64,000 bases of DNA from Leptoclinus maculatus (taxonomy: Eukaryota; Chordata; Actinopteri; Perciformes; Stichaeidae): positions 299,501 to 363,500 of the forward strand of contig JAVDOI010000008.1 in NCBI GenBank assembly GCA_032191485.1. The letters run 5' to 3'. The position numbers and the translations under genes are program-made. Below are positions 13,738-41,852 of this stretch, one piece after another; the first letter of the stretch is position 1; every line of letters starts with the position of its first letter. The notes under the pieces are model-generated. The model searched no databases, was not told where the DNA came from, and saw only the letters and a list, made by a program, of their open reading frames with translations.

Positions 13738-14110
13738 TATCAGTGGCGGGCCATGCATTTTATACCTGGGCCTTCACTGCTGAAATACCACCTAATAACC
13801 TCATGATGGCGCCACAGCTAGGGTTATTATTCGTTTCTAGGGCTGTAACAATATACGTATTCGTATTAAACCGTTCGGTACGAGGCTTACAAACCGAACA
13901 ATACGTTTGAGTAATACTAGTGCATTTGGAAAATGCAGAAGCTTAAATTGTAGGAAATGTAATGTTTTCTGCGCTCACTAGGAGACAACGGGCTGTGTGA
14001 CCTCTGAACCGGAACAAAAAACAGCTGGGGCTCCGCAAGTGTTCTGAGAGGCTAGGCTAACTAGCTTCACGGGAAAACAACAGCAGCAACACGCATTCTG
14101 CTACACAATC
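13738..14110. mobile_element. hAT-like transposon end fragments
   Basis: The stretch starting CAGTGGCGGGCCATGC (near 13741) resembles the CAGTGGCGG... terminal repeat of fish non-autonomous hAT elements; compare the complete element at 45478-46719. A second terminal-like motif, a GGGCTGTAACAATA stretch near 13841 with a CGTATTCGTATT / CCGTTCGGTACG core, looks like another fish hAT end. The matching opposite ends were not found, so these are probably truncated or nested fragments. Confidence 0.4.
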
Positions 14111-14971
14111 AAGGGCCATTCAGATATTAGATGTAAAAAAACAAACCAGTTACTTACCAAATTTAAAAAAAGTGTATATACGTATATATATATATATATA
14201 TATATGCAATTAAGAACTTCTTTTTTATAAAAACAGTTTCTAAAATAGATTGCCTAGCTTTAATATCCTTGAAAGAACTATGAGATTTAGAGTCGGCGTT
14301 CAACTGGTGCACTTCATATATTACATTAAATTGTTAAACTAATCTAACCTTTTAGTCGGCGCCCAGCAGGTGAGCGTCCAAAATTTGGCAACTTAGTTTG
14401 TTTTCTTATAATTCGTAGAAAATTAGATAATTTCTTCCAGGAAACTTACGAAGAAATGATTTGTGAGTTATTAGTAAATAGCGAGCCTGTAAATATTTAC
14501 TGAAATGTAAGGTTCAGAGGGTTGAGCAGCCCCGGTGGAGGCACATTCTCCACAGGTGTTTCTTTTATTTAGTCCGCCCACCATACAACCTGCAGCATGT
14601 TGTCAGGGATGGACACATAATGCTGTTCATCATTACAGCAACCGCGTGAGGGTGAGTATGTTTGAAGCAGACTTATTTAAACACAGGGTGAATTGTGGTG
14701 TTCTCATCAATCTGACCAACTCAAGGTCGGGAGTGTTTATTAGAGTAACATCTGAAGTTAACTGCTGAGTCGCAATTGACTGATATAACCCCCCCCCCCC
14801 CCCCCCTCAGGCTATTACATAAGAGATAATAACAATCGTGGTGAACACACTGTGTATCTGAGAAGGTTTAGGGTTAGTCACTCTGACCACCAGATCAATC
14901 CGACTTAAACTATCACAAGAAGTCAAAGGCTCAGTTCACACAATCACTAATATTTTGTCTCTAAAATAAGG

Positions 14972-15190
14972 CACATTACGTTGTTACATTACAGTGTTGC
15001 ATTATGTTGTGATGTTGTTATATTGTCACGTTACATTGTTGCGTTATGTCGTTACATTACGTTAACGTTACATTACATTGTTAAATTACGTTGTTATGTT
15101 ACGTTGTTATGTTACGTTGTTATGTTGTTACATTGTTACGTTGTTACATTACATTGTGATGTTATGTTACGTTGTTACGTAATTGTGTTA
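14972..15190. repeat. Degenerate tandem repeat (GTTACATTACGTT-type)
   Basis: Roughly 220 bases are built from imperfect copies of a 5-15 base unit around the words GTTACATT, ACGTTGTTA and TGTTACGTT. The open frame across it is an artefact of the repeat. Confidence 0.75.
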
Positions 15191-15522
15191 TACCTACGAT
15201 ATTATTATTTTTTCTAACCGTACCCAAGTAATTTGTTGCCCAAACCAATCGTTTAACAACATTAACCACCGTGCCATTGTGCATTTCTGCAAGCGTGATG
15301 CAAGGCTGATATGAAACATATTTATGCAACATATATTTGGTTCAGAGACGCCGACATTCAACATATATTGTGGTTTGAAAAACCAACATTTGTCTGGCGA
15401 CTGGGTTGCATCTTTCAATGTTGTGAGCATCAGGAACCAAATTCCTTTTAGCCTCCATTGTACAGCAGACGAGGCAGACACCTCAGATACGGGTGTTTTA
15501 AAAGATAAGCAGATACAACCAA

Positions 15523-15566
15523 AAGTACCTGCAAAGCTACATGTAAATGTAGCTTTGCAGGTACTT
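15523..15566. repeat. Perfect 20-bp inverted repeat with 4-base loop
   Basis: The 20 bases at 15523-15542 are exactly complementary in inverse order to 15547-15566, with a GTAA spacer. The stem includes AGTACCTGCAAAGCTACAT. It is too short-looped for a typical pre-miRNA. It could be a small mobile-element end pair or a cruciform-forming site. Confidence 0.9.
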
Positions 15567-16072
15567 GTGTAAAAAAAAAAAAAGAAAGAGAATTCTGTAA
15601 TTTCTGGGTAAAGCGACCCTTAACTGTAAGAAACTCATTTCGGGGAGCTAAACCGGAGATTAGTGTTAGAAAAGCACATATTTTCAATCACCCTCATATT
15701 GTGTCACCAGCTGTACTCTCCACAGGTTCCTCCAGTCTGAATGCAGAGTCTGTGCAGGTTGATTATAAATGTAAAAGGCCCGCAGCAGCATCCAACCATC
15801 GCCACCAGAGCAGCTTTACTGCCATTTCAAGGAAGCTAGTGAGCCAAACTTTACTGTAATGGCCCTCAATTTGATGTCTTGTCCTCCCATGAATGCTTCA
15901 CCGCTGAGCTGTTCTTGGATAAACCTTCAAGCAAAATGATGTTTTTCTCTTAATATATGCAATGAAAGGAGTCTGATGGGCGGCGAGATTGACCTTTTAG
16001 CCGAAACAGGTCTCCTAATGAGGTGCTATCGATTAGTTTATGCAATTTTCCTCCCCGCAGTCTATTAGATAA

Positions 16073-28480
<12,408 letters not shown>

Positions 28481-28481
28481 T

Positions 28482-28775
28482 TAAAGCTGCATTCTCTCTA
28501 GTGTCCACCAGGGGGCGACTCCTCTGGTTCTATAGAAGTCTATGAGAAAATGACTCTACTTCTCTCTTGATTTATTACCTCAGTAAACATTGTAAACATG
28601 AGTTTATGGTCTCAATCTCTAGTTTCAAGTCTTCTTCAATACAGCATGATGTTCATTTAGTAAATTATGGTCCATTTAGAGTCAAACAGACCATAAAGCA
28701 GGGGATGCTTTAGGGCGGGGCTTACTGTGATTGACAGGTCTCTACTACAGCGTTGTCTGGAAGTTGTCTGGTTTT
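28482..28775 (+). repeat. Dispersed teleost repeat, copy 1
   Basis: The copy contains CACCAGGGGGCGACTCC, then TTGATTTATTACCTCAGTAAAC and a GGGCGGGGCTTACTGTGATTGACAGG tail-like segment. Two further copies lie at 33493-33685 (same strand, internally deleted) and 35911-36092 (opposite strand). Copy number within one window and the lack of coding capacity mark it as an interspersed element. I recall similar sequence as common in fish genomes but cannot name the family. Confidence 0.75.
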
Positions 28776-29453
28776 TTTTCGTGTTACGAGTTTAACTTTC
28801 CTTTTTATTTCAGTCCACGCTGACTGAACTAATATTACTTGGAAGTGAAAGTGACTCCAGAGACAGAGGGTTCAGAATGGTGAAAGCTGTCGCTCCGATG
28901 AGTGAAACCAAATATTTCCAAACTTTTTTTCTCAGATTTTTGTGCATCGTTAGTTTCGAAAGACAAATGCAGATGTTGAACTTTCCACAGCCGGGGCCCT
29001 TCTGTAGCTCGTTCCAGCTTGTCCACTGTAGCCGTCAAAGCTAGCCGTCTTCTTAAACTTGAGGGATTCCCGTATGGCTCCATTTTTGCTAGCTTCACCT
29101 CTCTCAGCCGCCCACCTGCTCATGCTGACGACAGCAGCTCTGAGGCTGACCCGCCCATGGCTCGCGCTGATACTCAATTAGTCCTGGAACAGCGGCGCAT
29201 CCATCGTACTAATGATTCAGAGCAAAAAAAACAACCTCTCTCTCTTTCTCTTTCTCTTTCTCTCACTCCCCTCCTCACTCTGAGGCACGTCTTCTCCTCC
29301 CTCAAACTCGTTTTTCCTTGAAATTGCACGTCCCAAAATGGAGGATCATTACCGTCGGCGTGAGATTGAGGAGATGACAGTTTTGAGGAATGTAGATTTC
29401 TCTGTGCAGGCGGTAACATGTTTAGTCTTTGTCAGCCTAAATTAGTTTGGGGG

Positions 29454-33492
<4,039 letters not shown>

Positions 33493-33685
33493 AAAACGAC
33501 TCTACTTCTCTCTTGATTTATTACCTCAGTAAACGTTGTAAACATGAGTTTATGGTCTCAATCTCGAGCTTCAAGTCAAACAGACCATAAAGCAGGGTGT
33601 GCTTTAGGGCGGGGCTACCTTGTGATTGACAGGTTGCTACCACGGCGTTGTCCGGTCTGGAAGTTGTCTGTGTTTTCGTCTTAGA
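33493..33685 (+). repeat. Dispersed teleost repeat, copy 2 (internal deletion)
   Basis: It matches copy 1 from CTCTACTTCTCTCTTG through the GGGCGGGGCT and GATTGACAGG words. About 55 bases are missing between two short AGTC-containing words, as expected from a microhomology deletion. Homology may extend to the CAAGATGGCGACG word near 33819. Confidence 0.75.
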
Positions 33686-35910
33686 ACTTTAACCCTTTCA
33701 CAGTATGTTTCCACTTCATGACAGTTAATTATAACATTTTAGTTGCCTATAAATGTCTTATTCAGCGTTCGTCTGTATTTAGCTCCAACCTCTCGTGTCG
33801 CTTGTGGTTGCCAAAAAAACAAGATGGCGACGCCCAAAATGCTCAATCCAAACAGTCTTTGTCAGTGACACATATAGAGTCCATTCAGTCAGCTCGGTAA
33901 TGATGATAACAGCCCCACAAAGAGGATATCCTTCTCAGATAAATGAAACGCACACAGTAGCCATTAGACCTGCAGGTTCCCACAAATACTCAATAATGCT
34001 CGGGACGCTCCTGGAAGATTATTCAAGGCTCCAAATTGGATTAGCAGAGAACGCTTCTGCCAGCAATTAGTCTGAGAGATAGATGAGCTGAAGGAAAGCA
34101 CAAAGCTATTAATTAAAGCTGGGGGGGGGGGGGTGTATGTGCCACTGAGTTCATACAGTAGCGATGAAGACGAGCCGCTGTGGGAGAAGAGGTGTCAAGC
34201 GAAGTAACCCATCAGAGGAGCAAATCAATAACGCCCTGAGCTGTGCTTTTACTACCCTTGATGGCTGACTTGGACGCTTGCAGGGAGACACTCTGGGGGG
34301 AACTTTAGCATCACCAAAGTTTGTGAAGTGTGTGGTTGACGTGTTTTTCCTCACACTTAGCGGCCTCATTAGTAATTTCATTTGAGATCTCTGCGAGCCG
34401 AGCATGCGGGCGTCATGAAAGGGACGGGGCAAGAGGCCGCGGGCGCCGAGAAATTGTCTCGTCAGTCCACAAATGCAACTCCCCGGAGTCAAGTGCACTC
34501 AAGTTGAATGTGAGCCGCCTGCAAGTGTTGGACATACCTTTTTAAATGCAAATGCTGGGTTGCGTAACTTTGTTGCATGAGCCTAAGTGATGTGGTCAAC
34601 TGAGGTTTCCTTCTCTGGAAATGCTCGACATAAAAGGGAGCTTTTAGATGAGAATTATTCCTGCAGAAGCACGACATCTCCAAATGATGAAAACCCTTGT
34701 CAGCGCTTGTGCTTTTCATGAAAAGCCAAAACAACAAGTGTTGACTTTATAACACAAAATGATAACTCATTAGTTCTACGTTTCTTGGGCTTTTGTGAAA
34801 GAGCCAAACAGGCAACATGAAAGGCATCCGTCTGGGGACTGAAAAAAGAGAACTGGAGGGTAAAGAAATACTTTCACTTTTCACGCATTCAAAGCAGCAA
34901 AGTCAACACGACTTCCCTCGGTGCAAACTGTAGTAACAGGGATTAAATGTAACCAAACGTTGAATTTGCTATGACGTGTAAAAAGCCATTTTGTTTCATA
35001 CCCTGATATGATTCAGTATTGTTTTCAGACATTACTAGTCATAAATTGAGCAGCACATTGGGGAATAACTTCACTTCTTTGCTCGCTCTCAGGTTTGTGC
35101 TACACGGAGTCGGTTGCTCACATCATTTTGGAGATTTCTGACTCAGTTGGACTGTTTTTTCAATGAAAACTGCAAGATAAAAGAACAAAAGAAGAAGGAT
35201 GGATCTTCAGCTGGGCACCAGTTTGCTGTGTTTGACCTCCGTAGGGTGGACTGGCTATCGAACCAAGTTAGTGTTGGATGTCTGATCAAATTTGGCATGT
35301 TGATCATATTCCCGCTCAAGACATTTCATGATGCACAACCCCGATGGAGGGGGTTTAGTGGGATAAATACAACACATTCGTTCTTATATTCTCATATATT
35401 TCAAACCAGTTGGAGATCCATTCTCAGCAGGAATCATTCGTGGACTCTCTGCTTGTCATCTTCCAGGGTTCACTTCAAGTCAGCCCCCCCCCTGCGGGTC
35501 CCAGCCTGTTCCCTGTGGTTTCCGGTGGCACATTTTCTGCTGTGCAGCACTTCAGATCCTCTGCTGCCGGCCACCCCCGGAGTTATCCACTCAGTCAACT
35601 CCTCTTCTTCCCAGTTGGTTGTTCAACCCCACTCCCTCATTATCCAGCCTTTCTGCTGCCCCGGTCAGGAATTCTTCTTTTGTCTGTCTGCCATCATATT
35701 CGTTTCACTGCAGCGAATTCGCTTATAAATTGCTCATCTCCTGCCTTTCCTCTAGTCAGTCGGCTAAGCTCCCTAATGTCTCCCAGTCTGAGCATTCTCC
35801 TCTAGTCTCCCCAATCTATGAGTTCCCAGTACTCCGGGTCGCTTTTTTTTTTTCCTGGTCTGATCTTGAATACGAACCCATCTCTCTTAACGAGCATTCT
35901 CTCCACTGAC
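33686..35910. other. Intergenic, nothing firmly recognised
   Basis: It contains a G12-type run near 34121 and a pyrimidine-rich stretch (35400-35830) that keeps two overlapping frames open for 130-204 codons. The translations are low in acidic residues and show no domain, so I do not call a gene. A decayed retroelement is possible. Confidence 0.4.
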
Positions 35911-36092
35911 CTGTCAATCACCGTGTAGCCCCGCCCCTAAAGCATCCCCTGCTTTATGGTCTATTTGACTCTAAATGGACCATAACGTACTAAATGAACA
36001 TCATGCTGTATTGAAGAAGACTTGAAACTAGAGATTGAGACCATAAACTCATGTTTACAATGTTTACTGAGGTAATAAATCAAGAGAGAAGT
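35911..36092 (-). repeat. Dispersed teleost repeat, copy 3 (inverted)
   Basis: This is the reverse complement of copy 1, from CTGTCAATCACCGTG through TAATAAATCAAGAGAGAAGT. It retains the segment that copy 2 has lost. Confidence 0.75.
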
Positions 36093-37079
36093 ATCGGAGT
36101 ATCCGACCCACTCACAATCATCCTCGGTGTTCATCGATGAAGGCCAGTTTCCATCCAGCCTTTCCTGTACCTGTTTACCTGTTTCCCTCTTAACTACTCT
36201 CTATATGTGTCTGATTACTGCTCTTCTTGCCTCAGGTTCCTTTGGAACTGTGTGCCTGATCTGACCGTCTGCCCACAGTACTGTAAGTCTTTTTTTTATT
36301 TATTTTTTTATTAATTTATTAAAACACCTAATTAGATAGAGATCTATTTTTGGGGGGTTATGGTATTCAGATAACTCTTTTCATGCCTGATATTTGCATT
36401 ACATTGTGTAACCATCAATATCTGTTATTTCCCTTAACAATTTACAAAAACATAAAAGAAGCAATAGCTAAATTGAATGTGTAAAGGAAATATGTGAAAG
36501 TGAAGCAGCATGGGATACATATATTTTATTCTGTACGCATTATTAGACACCAGTGTTTTTGGGGGCAACGTCAGGCGTCCGAGCCAGGGTCCATCAGCGC
36601 TGGTGTACTTAATGGATTTCTCCTCTTGACTCACAGCCATCTTGACACAAGCCAGGTACGATTTACAAAATAAAAGGACAGCTGAGTCGCTGAGAGGTAT
36701 CGAGTGGCGATGAGCAGGTTCTTTGAGCCGGCAGCTGCCAAGTCGCTGGCATCACATCATGCAGCATGTGTTGGCTGCCAGTTTTTTTGGCCAATGTGTG
36801 AGATGGATATGTATTAAGGTTACAGCAATGTTATCAGTTCGCCGATGCCAATATCGGCCTCGCTGTTAATCCCAGATGTTGGAGAGATGGCGGTGTCGGC
36901 CGCCAATGTGACAGGGGTGAATATCTGATTTTACTCAGCCAGAGTCGGTAGCATCAAGCTGTAAAAGACGCAGTGAAACCTGCTTTAAGGAGCTGCTCAC
37001 ATGCCTGATAGACACATTTTTGGTTACACGTTTCTATTTCACTGTAGTTCTGCTGTAGTTGCAGCTCTAGCTATATTAA

Positions 37080-37380
37080 TTAGAGCTTAATTTTAAAGTG
37101 TGTAAATAATCAGCTGATTATTTTCTCCATTAATCGATATGTCAGAAAATGCTGAAATATGCTCATTATAATTTCTCAGAGCCCAAGTTGATTACTTCAG
37201 ATGTCTCGTTTTGTCTGAACAATGGTCTAAAAAAACCCAAAATATTCACTTCACTATCATGAACGTCAAAAACAAGCAGCAAATCCTCATATAACCATCT
37301 GCTTGAAGAATGACTGAAACGATTAATTGATTTTCCCTTGATTGACTAATTGATTGAAAGTGAGATTTTCATGTCTTTTT
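37080..37380. repeat. Probable dispersed teleost repeat
   Basis: The run of words TGTCTCGTTTTGTCTGAACAA, TTCACTTCACTATCATGAACG and AGCAGCAAATCCTCATA, ending in GAAACGATTAATTGATT, matches my memory of a very common percomorph interspersed repeat. Only one copy is present in this window, so the call rests on recall, not on internal evidence. Confidence 0.4.
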
Positions 37381-37481
37381 TTATTATAAAGCAGGTCGAG
37401 GTGCTAAATAAATACTGTGAAAGTATCAAAACCCTCAATCCACAGAGAAATGCACACAGCCCGTATTCAGAAAAGGTGCCT

Positions 37482-38674
37482 CTAGAGTCTAATTGGTTGG
37501 AAGATCTGGGGGAATAGCATGAACATCCTGCATGTTACACCTACATGGATCCTCATTGACAGGTGCTTCTCTGCACGTATGTTCACACATTTGTTTTTTA
37601 TTTCAAACACAAAGTTTATGGCCACACATTTGTTTTTTATTTTTCTTTCAAACACAAAGTTTATGTTCATACATTTGTCAAAGCTACAATCATGGACGCA
37701 TCAAAGAATGTGTCAATTGGTTACAGGCTCAGGGGCTGTAAGTGTCAGGGGAACCCTCTGGCCTTCACCTACAACATGTCATTTAAAGAGATGTGAACCA
37801 AAAGAGACTCAAAATACAGAGAAGGAAGCACAAAACTAGTACAAAAAGGGGCAAAACATCCACAAAGAGACACAAAAAAACTCCAAAGAGACTAAAACAA
37901 GTACAAAGAGACTCAAAACAAGTACAAAGAGATGCAGCACAACAAGCTGTAAACACAACATGGACATATTGAATTATTTTACAGTTGATATGGTCCTTAT
38001 TTGCACAACCAGCAGATACAGAACAACACAAGCATTTATTTAGAGTTGTGTTTCTGGACATTTAATGAATGCAAGTCAGCACAATAGTCAGCTACAAACA
38101 TGGCTGATAAGAGCAGTGAGAATGAACTAAAACAGTCCAGTGCCAAAAAAAGCTAAAAGACACTAAAACGCTCTGTAGAGAAGCAAGAGGAAACAATTCA
38201 AAATCTGAACGTGGAATCAATAATCAATGCTCTCAAATTAAAACAATAGGAAAAAAGCACCATATTTCTTCCCCTGCGTTATGTGCCATGTGGTGTGTCA
38301 GAATTACCTTTTATATACAAACAGAACCACTAAAGCCGGTTGTTTGTTGTATGAGTAACCATGTGTAGCTTCAGAGTCAACTTGTGCCGAAATCTTTTAT
38401 CACACACTGAGCAGGTGAAAGGCTTCTCTCCTGTGTGGGTTCTCATGTGTGTTTGTAAATTTGAACCATGGTTAAAAGATTTCTTACAGACTGAGCAGGT
38501 GAAAGGCTTCTCTCCTGTGTGGGTTCTCATGTGTCTCTGTAAATTTGAACGCCGCTTAAAAGAGTTCTTACAGACTGAGCAGGTGAAAGGCTTCTCTCCT
38601 GTGTGGGTTCTCATGTGTCTCTGTAAATTTGAACCATGGTTAAAAGAGTTCTTACAGACTGAGCAGGTGAAAGG
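37482..38674 (-). repeat. Inverted repeat, left arm (1,193 bp)
   Basis: This is the reverse complement of 42816-44008. The stop codons of the two zinc-finger copies (38330 and 43160) and the outer ends (37482 and 44008) are both exactly 848 bases apart, so the flanks align without net gaps. Only scattered substitutions are visible. The arm covers the last four zinc fingers and the 3' flank of the zinc-finger gene. The outer limit is the word CTAGAGTC at 37482-37489. Confidence 0.93.
38035..38040 (-). promoter_or_regulatory. Candidate poly(A) signal of the zinc-finger gene
   Basis: TTTATT on the plus strand reads AATAAA on the minus strand, about 290 bases past the stop codon. The inverted copy carries the same hexamer. 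Confidence 0.5.
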
Positions 38675-40527
38675 CTTCTCTCCTGTGTGGGTTCTCATGT
38701 GTGTTTGTAAATTTGAACCATGGTTAAAAGAGTTCTTACAGACTGAGCAGGTGAAAGGCTTCTCTCCTGTGTGGGTTCTCATGTGTCTCTTCAAATGGTC
38801 ACTTCTGCCAGTGGTTTTCCCACACTCAGAGCATCTAAATAGTTTCTCACCAGCACTACATCTTGAATCATTGACAAGGACTTCATCAGGTTTCACAGAG
38901 TTTAAACCTGACTGAGGTTCTCTGGTCTCCTTCCAATCATCACTGTCATCAGTGTCAGAAGAGTCTACATTCTTCTCATCAGTATCTGGTTCCGGATGTC
39001 TATCTGGATCTGGTCCTCCACAGTCCTCTCCATCAGCATCCGTTTCCATCTGTTCAGTTTGTCTTTGATGAAGCTGTGAGGACTGAGCTTCCTCTTCATC
39101 ATCTTCAGTCTTCACAGGAGTGAATGAGAACTTGACATCAGCCTCCTCCAGCCCTTGAAGCTGCTCTTCCTCCTGACTGGTCCAGAGTTCCTCCTGTTCC
39201 TCTTTAATGTGTGGGGGCTCTGGGTCCTCCTGTTCCTCTTTAATGTGTGGGGTCTCTGGGTCCTCCTTAATGTGTGGGGGCTCTGGGTCCTCCTGTTCCT
39301 CTTTAATGTGTGGGGGCTCTGGGTCCTCCTGTTCCTCCTTAATGTGTGGGGGCTCTGGGTCCTCCTGTTCCTCTTTAATGTGTGGGGTCTCTGGGTCCTC
39401 CTGGTCCAGACTGGACTCCTGCTGCTCAGGGGGAACCACCAACAGCTGCTGGACGTCTGCAGGAAAACAGTAAACACACACAGAGACGTTACAAAGAAAT
39501 ATTAGTACTGAGCAAATAGTCTCCTGTACATACATTTTTTTTCCTTCAGAAGCAGCCACAACGTAACCGTGGACGTGACCATCAATGTGGTATTTGTTAT
39601 AAATGTATGCTGGTACATAGATGGATATAAGCAGCTGTACATGTTGAGACTTAGGACCCAGGGGGAATGTAGGTGAAGCAAGGCAACCTGGGGGAGAGTC
39701 TGTATCGTGACAGTAACGTACATGTGGAGCTAGGCTAACAAAGAGTTGAGTTAAGAGCAGTTTGTTCTCATGTGCTTATTGTAGTATCTTCGACACTTCC
39801 GGTTCAGGTAATGGTCATGTTGTGATGATGTCAGCAATGTGCGCCAGAGAGTGTAAAATACCATACAAATAAAGATGGACGCCCACCGCGCCCTATGAGA
39901 CAAACTGGTATCATTCGTTTCACTTAGACACTTAAATGTCAGTAGAAACAGAATATTACACTTATATGTTCTATCTGGATCTGAGTTCCTGACTGGTTCT
40001 GGTCCGCCACAGTCCTCTCCATCAGCTTCTGTTTCCATCTGTTCAGTTTGTCTTTGATGAAGCTGTGAGGACTGAGCTTTCTCTTCATCATCTTCAGTCT
40101 TCACAGGAGTGTATGAGAACTTGACATCAGCTTCCTCCAGCCCTTGAAGCTGTTCTCCCTCCTGACTGGTCCAGAGTTCTTCCTGTTCCTCTTTAATGTG
40201 TGGGGGCTCTGGGTCCTCCTGTTCCTCTTTAATGTTTGGGGGCTCTGGCACGACCATGAACATATGAATCATTTTAGAATTCAACAAGTTGCAAAATCCA
40301 CGTGGTGTTATCAAAGAAAATAACGTGTAAATATTTTCTGTCATAAAGAAGCTGAGAGAATAAACAGTGAACCAACCTGCTGTGTGTAACCGGAGCTGAG
40401 GGATGAAAACAGCGTCCAGTTGTCTCTGTTGTCGCTCGTTCTCCTCTTTTACAGCAGAAAGTAACTCCTCAACAGCCGCAGTTATTCGCTGGTTGACTAA
40501 ACATCTCAGCATTTGGACTTTAGACAT
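38330..40527 (-). CDS. C2H2 zinc-finger protein with acidic IKEE-repeat linker
   Basis: Two coding exons give about 425 residues. Exon 1 (40527-40377) starts MSKVQMLRCLVNQRITAAVE, the standard opening of a large teleost zinc-finger family, and ends in phase 1 at a GT donor (40376-40375). Exon 2 (39456-38330) opens after CTGCAG with DVQQLLVVPPEQQ, which continues the family's usual LHTADVQQLLVV junction. A tandem acidic linker follows (six PHIK copies with IKEE or IKED), then EELWTSQEEEQLQGLEEADV, a Ser/Asp-rich stretch, and six C2H2 fingers with TGEKP linkers over about the last 170 residues. Finger 1 lacks the usual Phe. The helices are of RSDHLKR, HGSNLQT/R, RRSNLQR and HKLTLKL type. The protein should bind DNA in the nucleus; its target and function are not known. 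A stop at 38330-38332 ends it after TTNNRL. Exon 1 also has an alternative downstream partner at 40244-39751. Confidence 0.85.
39192..39396 (-). repeat. Coding minisatellite (12-residue acidic unit)
   Basis: Within zinc-finger exon 2, a unit of about 36 bases encoding EEQEDPEPPHIK is repeated, with six PHIK copies; one copy is 9 bases shorter. Repeat copies differ by single bases, giving PEPPH or PETPH. Each unit places a Lys in an IKEE or IKED context, matching the hydrophobic-K-x-acidic SUMO acceptor consensus. Confidence 0.9.
39751..40244 (-). CDS. Duplicated linker exon, alternative last exon or pseudo-exon
   Basis: After an AG at 40246-40245, in phase with exon 1, this segment encodes PPNIKEEQEDPEPPHIK, then the family's EELWTSQ...EADVKFSYTPVKTEDDEEKAQ block, closely matching the linker of the functional exon 2. 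Similarity ends after PEPVRNSDPDR. The frame then runs into unrelated sequence and stops near 39751, with no zinc fingers and no clear donor. If spliced to exon 1 it would give a protein of about 215 residues without DNA-binding fingers. It could instead be a dead tandem partial duplicate of exon 2. Confidence 0.5.
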
Positions 40528-41241
40528 CTTCACTAAACCACAGAAACTTCTCCTCCAGACAAACTAACAGTTAAAAACGGTTCGCTCACTCTGAGCTGCG
40601 CTGCGTTGCTAGGTTACGTTCGGGTCCATCTACTTCCTGCTAGCATGCTAACTTCATTAGCTCCGTAGGACACGTGGGGACAATCCACCAACGACAGTCA
40701 AAAACACCGTTTACTCTCCATTAAAGTGTTTGAAGCGGCACTTGTCGCCGTAAAACCCGCCTGTGGTCCGCTGGTAGAACTGGTGAGCACCGTCTGGACC
40801 TGCATGGACAGAACCAGCTTCACCTGGAGTCTCAATGAGTACTTCAGGGAGCCTGGGAGATTGGACCGTCCCCACAAATAATGATACACAATTATACAAA
40901 TATAGTTATTTTATGCGATGTTCATTGCTTCTTGTTGAGCACATGAGAATAAAAAACATTTTGGTAAATGTAACAAATGTTGACTGTATTTTAAGTGTAT
41001 TCTGTCCTCTCAATATACACACATTATGTATTGTAGCATGTTGATATATTGTGGAAGTTAAAACATTCTCATCTGACCCCGTGGCTTTAGAGGGGATAGC
41101 ATGTAGTATTAATAACATAAGCTAATACGTTAGCATGCTAGCAGCGATTAGCATTCAAACAGTAGTACATGTAATTAGCTCTCCAGCCTGACACTGGCTC
41201 ATTCCTTAACTACGTTGCTATAAACATTCCCTCGAATCATA

Positions 41242-41261
41242 CATATATATATATATCTATC

Positions 41262-41292
<31 letters not shown>

Positions 41293-41305
41293 CTATATAT
41301 ATATA
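41242..41305. repeat. (TA)n-rich microsatellite
   Basis: Interrupted TA/ATCT repeats of about 60 bases. Confidence 0.85.
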
Positions 41306-41788
41306 ACTAACTTCAGCTCTCATAGAACCGGACTGTCTTTTAGATTAGCGTTAGAGATTAGCATTAGTCAGCAGAATTATTTCAATGAGCGCCGCCATTT
41401 TAACAATATCAGCGCGAAAACAACTCATTACCGACTACAATGTCTTAATTTTACAGTTACTAAGGCTTCTCAAGTGAATACATATGTTGTATCTAACATG
41501 TTTCTGTTTAAAGTCAGTTTACCTGTAAATATATGACATTTATCAGGTCAGTTGAAGCCGCTTTCTCTTTTGATGACACTTCGCTCATCAGCTTTCTTCT
41601 GCTCTACTTACGTTAGCGACTGATGCTCAGTATACTGCCTAGAGCGCCCTCTGCTGGCGATGTTAGGCATAGCAGAAATAAAATAACCACACGTCCCAGT
41701 AAAAGACCAAATGACAGCATGATACAGGTAGTGACAAAGAAATAGTATGTTTCTGAGACCTTAGCTTTTAATTTCAAACACCCAGTGC

Positions 41789-41821
<33 letters not shown>

Positions 41822-41852
41822 ACGCACACGCACACGCACACGCACACACACA
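41789..41852 (+). repeat. Compound (CA)n(CACACG)n microsatellite
   Basis: A CA run followed by five CACACG-type units. Confidence 0.9.

Noticed and set aside
14972..15190. CRISPR-like or regulatory repeat array
   Set aside because: Units are short, imperfect and without spacers in a eukaryotic genome; it is a simple tandem repeat.
15523..15566. Hairpin as a microRNA precursor
   Set aside because: The stem is only 20 bp with a 4-base loop, too short for a typical pre-miRNA.
35114..35805. Two overlapping frames of 204 and 131 codons
   Set aside because: Pyrimidine-rich DNA lacks stops by chance. Composition is odd (Ser, Leu, Pro and Phe) and no domain is seen. A decayed retroelement is possible but unproven.
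37519..38061. Open frames in the zinc-finger 3' flank, duplicated at 43429-43971
   Set aside because: They recur only because the inverted repeat copies the DNA. The peptides are built from short tandem repeats (CTCTTTGTACTTGTTTT type) and have no domain.
38361..38915. Plus-strand frame of 184 codons across the zinc fingers
   Set aside because: Antisense of the repeated finger sequence; the TGEKP linker repeats keep the opposite strand open.
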